From contig JAGLON010000022.1 of NCBI GenBank assembly GCA_023138975.1, forward strand, positions 1 to 54,814: 54,814 nucleotides of DNA, written 5' to 3'. The notes under the pieces were generated by a model, which saw only the letters and a list, made by a program, of their open reading frames with translations, was not told the origin of the DNA and did not search any database. The stretch is from Candidatus Zixiibacteriota bacterium (GTDB lineage: Bacteria > Zixibacteria > MSB-5A5 > GN15 > JAAZOE01). A program made the position numbers and the translations under genes. Every line of letters starts with the position of its first letter. The first letter of the stretch is position 1. Positions 53,090 through 54,814 of the stretch are shown here, piece after piece.

Positions 53090-53130
53090 ATTCTCCGCCT
53101 ACTCTCCACTCTAGGTTTTGTTTAGGGCAA

Positions 53131-53367
53131 ATGTCTTCGTCTGCCCCAAACACAATTCCACTACCAACTTGCCCCTATTTCCGAACATGCGTTATAAGTA
53201 AACTCATTTATTGGGAATACTATGAAAGATATAAATTCAAAGAGAAAAACCCTGATCCTAGAGAAAGTAAATGGCCGCCAAAAAATAAAAACTCTAAAAA
53301 TGAGCAAACGCCATGGCACTCGTCGCAGACGGGTGAAGCCAATTCGCTGTTAGCTTATATCTTATAA
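53131..53367 (+). CDS. doubtful small open frame
   Basis: 78 codons without a good ribosome-binding site. It includes CPYFRTCVISKLIYWEYYER, which has two Cys in a C-x5-C pattern, and then runs into the first hairpin repeat. It may be a remnant of a gene, or chance. No family is recognised. Confidence 0.2.
   Translation: MSSSAPNTIPLPTCPYFRTCVISKLIYWEYYERYKFKEKNPDPRESKWPPKNKNSKNEQTPWHSSQTGEANSLLAYIL
53301..53347 (+). repeat. diverged copy of the 47-bp hairpin unit
   Basis: Contains AACGCCATGGCACTCGTC, then GCAGACGGGTGAAGCCA, matching the tandem copies that follow. The stem is CACTCGTC/GACGGGTG with loop GCA (53317-53335). Confidence 0.7.
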
Positions 53368-53424
53368 ACGCTTGCGCCAATTTGTAGAAAAATTGCTTTA
53401 GAAAAGTATGTTAATATGAAAAAC

Positions 53425-53520
53425 GAAGCCATTTTTGAGTGAAAAACGCAAGGTACTCACCACAGGTGGGTGAAGCCATTTTTGAGTGAAAAACGCCATG
53501 GTACTCGTCGAAGACGAGCA
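53425..53520 (+). repeat. two tandem 47-bp hairpin units
   Basis: A 25-base sequence beginning GAAGCCATTTTTGAG occurs at 53425-53449 and again, identical, at 53472-53496. Each copy is followed by a hairpin: ACTCACC/GGTGGGT with loop ACA (53455-53471) and CTCGTC/GACGAG with loop GAA (53504-53518). Paired changes keep the stems intact. Confidence 0.85.
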
Positions 53521-53562
53521 AGCCCATTCAGGAACCGAGAATCACTACTCGATTAGTTCCCG

Positions 53563-53651
53563 GTAGGGGCCGGGTCGCCCGGCCCGCAGGGAATCACCAC
53601 CAGAGTCTTTCGGGCTGGGAAACCTCATGAGGCCTTTGGTCCAGCCCCTAC
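53563..53651. mobile_element. 89-base element with inverted ends, MITE/REP-like
   Basis: Ends GTAGGGGC (53563-53570) and GCCCCTAC (53644-53651) are inverted copies. Inside are a perfect 8-bp hairpin GGGCCGGG/CCCGGCCC with loop TCG (53567-53585), an arm GGGCTGG/CCAGCCC (53612-53618, 53641-53647) and the palindrome CCTCATGAGG (53623-53632). Palindromic GTAGGGGC-type elements are common in intergenic DNA of several environmental phyla. No transposase is present. Confidence 0.55.
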
Positions 53652-53775
53652 GAAAAAGGATTGACCTCAGAAACAAATTTACACCCTTAAGGCAGGCGAA
53701 GCCGTGCCATACCAAATTAAACTCATGGCTACAGAAATTCAATTGCGAGTCAAAGAGTCCGGTCATCCGCGCCTC

Positions 53776-53793
53776 CCCGCATTAAAATGCGGG
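53776..53793. repeat. short perfect hairpin
   Basis: CCCGCAT/ATGCGGG with loop TAAA. No T-run follows on either strand. Confidence 0.6.
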
Positions 53794-53941
53794 ATTAAGA
53801 CAATCTAACTCGCTAGCGCTCGAAAGATTCTCTAAACAGCTTAAAAGAGGGTTCATCCCCGTAAAAACCCCTTGCTTTTTCTCCCATTATTCCAGATAAA
53901 TAAGCTTCATATTTTAATGACAGGGAAGCAGGAAACCGACT

Positions 53942-54541
53942 ATGAAACTCGTACTGGCCACAAACAATCAGGACAAAATCAAGGAAATGAAAAACCTTCT
54001 CGACGACCTTGGTGTCGAGATCCTCACCTCCAAAGATTTCGAAAACTTCCCCGACATAGAAGAAACCGGAAGCACTCTATCAGAAAATGCGATTCTCAAG
54101 GCTGAAGGCATTTACAAATTCACCGGGCTCCCCTCATTAGCCGACGACTCCGGCCTCGAAGTCGATGCCCTAAAAGGCGCTCCGGGAGTTTATTCTTCCC
54201 GCTTTGCCGGTGAAGATTGCTCTTACGAAGATAATAACAAAAAGCTGTTACTTGTACTCGAAGGAATCACAAAAGAAAATCGGACAGCCCGTTTTCGGTG
54301 CGTCATAGCAATATGCTTTGGTCAAGGACAAACGCAATTAGTGGCTGGCTCTGTCGAGGGATTTATTACCGAAGAAAAAGCCGATTTCACTCACGGTTTT
54401 GGCTATGATCCGGTTTTTTATTTTCCTCCGCTGAAAAAGACATTCGCTGAGGTTACTCTGGACGAAAAAAACGCTGTCTCCCACCGGGGCCAGGCACTGG
54501 TAAAAGCCAAAGCAGTTTTAAAAGAATACCTTAGTACTTAG
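53942..54541 (+). CDS. rdgB: XTP/dITP diphosphatase (non-canonical purine NTP pyrophosphatase)
   Basis: 199 residues, usual length. VLATNNQDKIKEMKNLL, LADDSGLEVDALKGAPGVYS and FGYDPVF, then SHRGQALVKA are the conserved blocks of the Ham1 family. It removes inosine and xanthosine triphosphates from the nucleotide pool in the cytoplasm. AGGA about 8 bases before the ATG. It is often a neighbour of murI (murI-rph-rdgB order); here the nuclease-like gene and repeats lie between. Confidence 0.96.
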   Translation: MKLVLATNNQDKIKEMKNLLDDLGVEILTSKDFENFPDIEETGSTLSENAILKAEGIYKFTGLPSLADDSGLEVDALKGAPGVYSSRFAGEDCSYEDNNKKLLLVLEGITKENRTARFRCVIAICFGQGQTQLVAGSVEGFITEEKADFTHGFGYDPVFYFPPLKKTFAEVTLDEKNAVSHRGQALVKAKAVLKEYLST

Positions 54542-54619
54542 GTCATCTACGCGACAGCCAAAAACACCCAACTGGTGCTTGACAATCATGCCTCTTCACT
54601 ATAGATTAGACGCCTGATT

Positions 54620-54693
54620 CGGGGTGTAGCGCAGCCAGGCAGCGCGCTTGCTTTGGGAGCAAGATGTCGGAGGTTCAAATCCTCTCACCCCGA
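54620..54693 (+). tRNA. tRNA-Pro (anticodon TGG)
   Basis: 74 bases. Acceptor stem CGGGGTG/CACCCCG, D-arm GCGC/GCGC, anticodon stem CTTGC/GCAAG with loop TTTGGGA (anticodon TGG), T-loop TTCAAAT, discriminator A. CCA is not encoded (ATAAG follows). Confidence 0.95.
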
Positions 54694-54814
54694 TAAGATA
54701 ATCTGCGAAACGAAGTGAGCTAGAGTATTTTATCCCCGAGCTTTCGCGAGGGGGTTGATGATGTCAGAGGTTTCCTACACTTCGTATAGGACTATACCAA
54801 ATCCTCTCACCCCG
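54694..54814 (+). repeat. second, interrupted copy of the tRNA-Pro 3' half
   Basis: The last 17 bases of the tRNA body (CAAATCCTCTCACCCCG, 54676-54692) recur exactly at 54798-54814. GATGTCAGAGGTT (54760-54772) matches the tRNA just upstream of that point. Between the two halves are 25 inserted bases (54773-54797), most of them a hairpin TCCTACAC/GTATAGGA with loop TTC. The window stops at the end of the copy, so its downstream extent is unknown. Confidence 0.85.

Larger units (their letters stand above)
53090..53941. other. repeat-rich region between the nuclease-like gene and rdgB
   Basis: About 850 bases without a convincing gene. It holds three copies of a hairpin unit (two in tandem), an 89-base element with inverted ends and a separate hairpin (53776-53793). 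A doubtful short frame (53131-53367) is listed separately. Confidence 0.7.

Noticed and set aside
53301..53520. Repeats near 53301-53520 as a CRISPR array
   Set aside because: Only three units, unequal spacing, no unique spacers of constant length, and the copies have diverged. No cas gene is near.

Overview
The window looks like a chromosomal stretch from an uncultured, diderm, moderately AT-rich bacterium of the FCB/Zixibacteria-like type. The clues are a C-terminal por/T9SS-type sorting domain (gene at 2663-3706), a subtilase ending in paired dockerin-like repeats with GDAVYI cores (35806-38148), several lipoproteins with lipoboxes, a type IV pilus secretin, and a short EF-Ts. No 16S or marker comparison was possible, so the phylum is an inference.

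Layout. 1-609: a tRNA-Thr(GGT) cut by the window edge and a tRNA-Gly(TCC), both on the minus strand, in the order that often precedes tuf. 657-3706: a membrane TPR protein with six near-identical 41-residue repeats, and a secreted protein with a sorting domain. 3889-9113: minus-strand operon xseA-xseB-ispA-dxs-nadK (DNA repair, isoprenoid precursors, NADP). 9177-13304: PAP2 phosphatase, a DUF192 protein on the plus strand, and uvrC with a DUF6624 protein. 13305-13652: a gene-free stretch with a run of hairpins ending in a terminator, a candidate small RNA. 13653-21097: NlpC/P60 lipoprotein, UbiA prenyltransferase, cdsA, uppS, then frr-pyrH-tsf-rpsB-rpsI-rplM. A plus-strand CBS-domain gene interrupts this otherwise classical series. 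21334-26836: glutamine amidotransferase, small lipoprotein, voltage-gated K+ channel, and acyl-CoA synthetase-yjbQ-mtnA. 26995-35483: an Ig-like lipoprotein and a type IV pilus locus (pilM, pilN, pilO, an AMIN-PilP fusion, a short pilQ, and a GspH/FimT-type pilin behind a sigma-54 promoter).

35806-43607: subtilase, GNAT acetyltransferase, an alkylation-repair cluster (HAD phosphatase, ogt, adaA, adaB), and an S41 C-terminal processing protease. 43724-48799: two envelope proteins of unknown function, rlmN, a 64-residue protein, a PhaR-type regulator with a palindrome inside its promoter, a lone receiver protein and a nitrilase-family hydrolase. 48863-54693: smpB-amidase-murI, then an AT-rich gene for an undescribed protein with a PD-(D/E)XK-like C-terminus, an 850-base repeat-rich stretch, rdgB and tRNA-Pro(TGG). 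The window ends in a second, interrupted copy of the 3' half of that tRNA.

Most of the window is housekeeping. The least explained parts are the putative nuclease gene with the hairpin repeats after it, the tRNA-Pro 3'-end duplication, the candidate structured RNA at 13370-13500, and the rearranged AMIN domain in the pilus operon.
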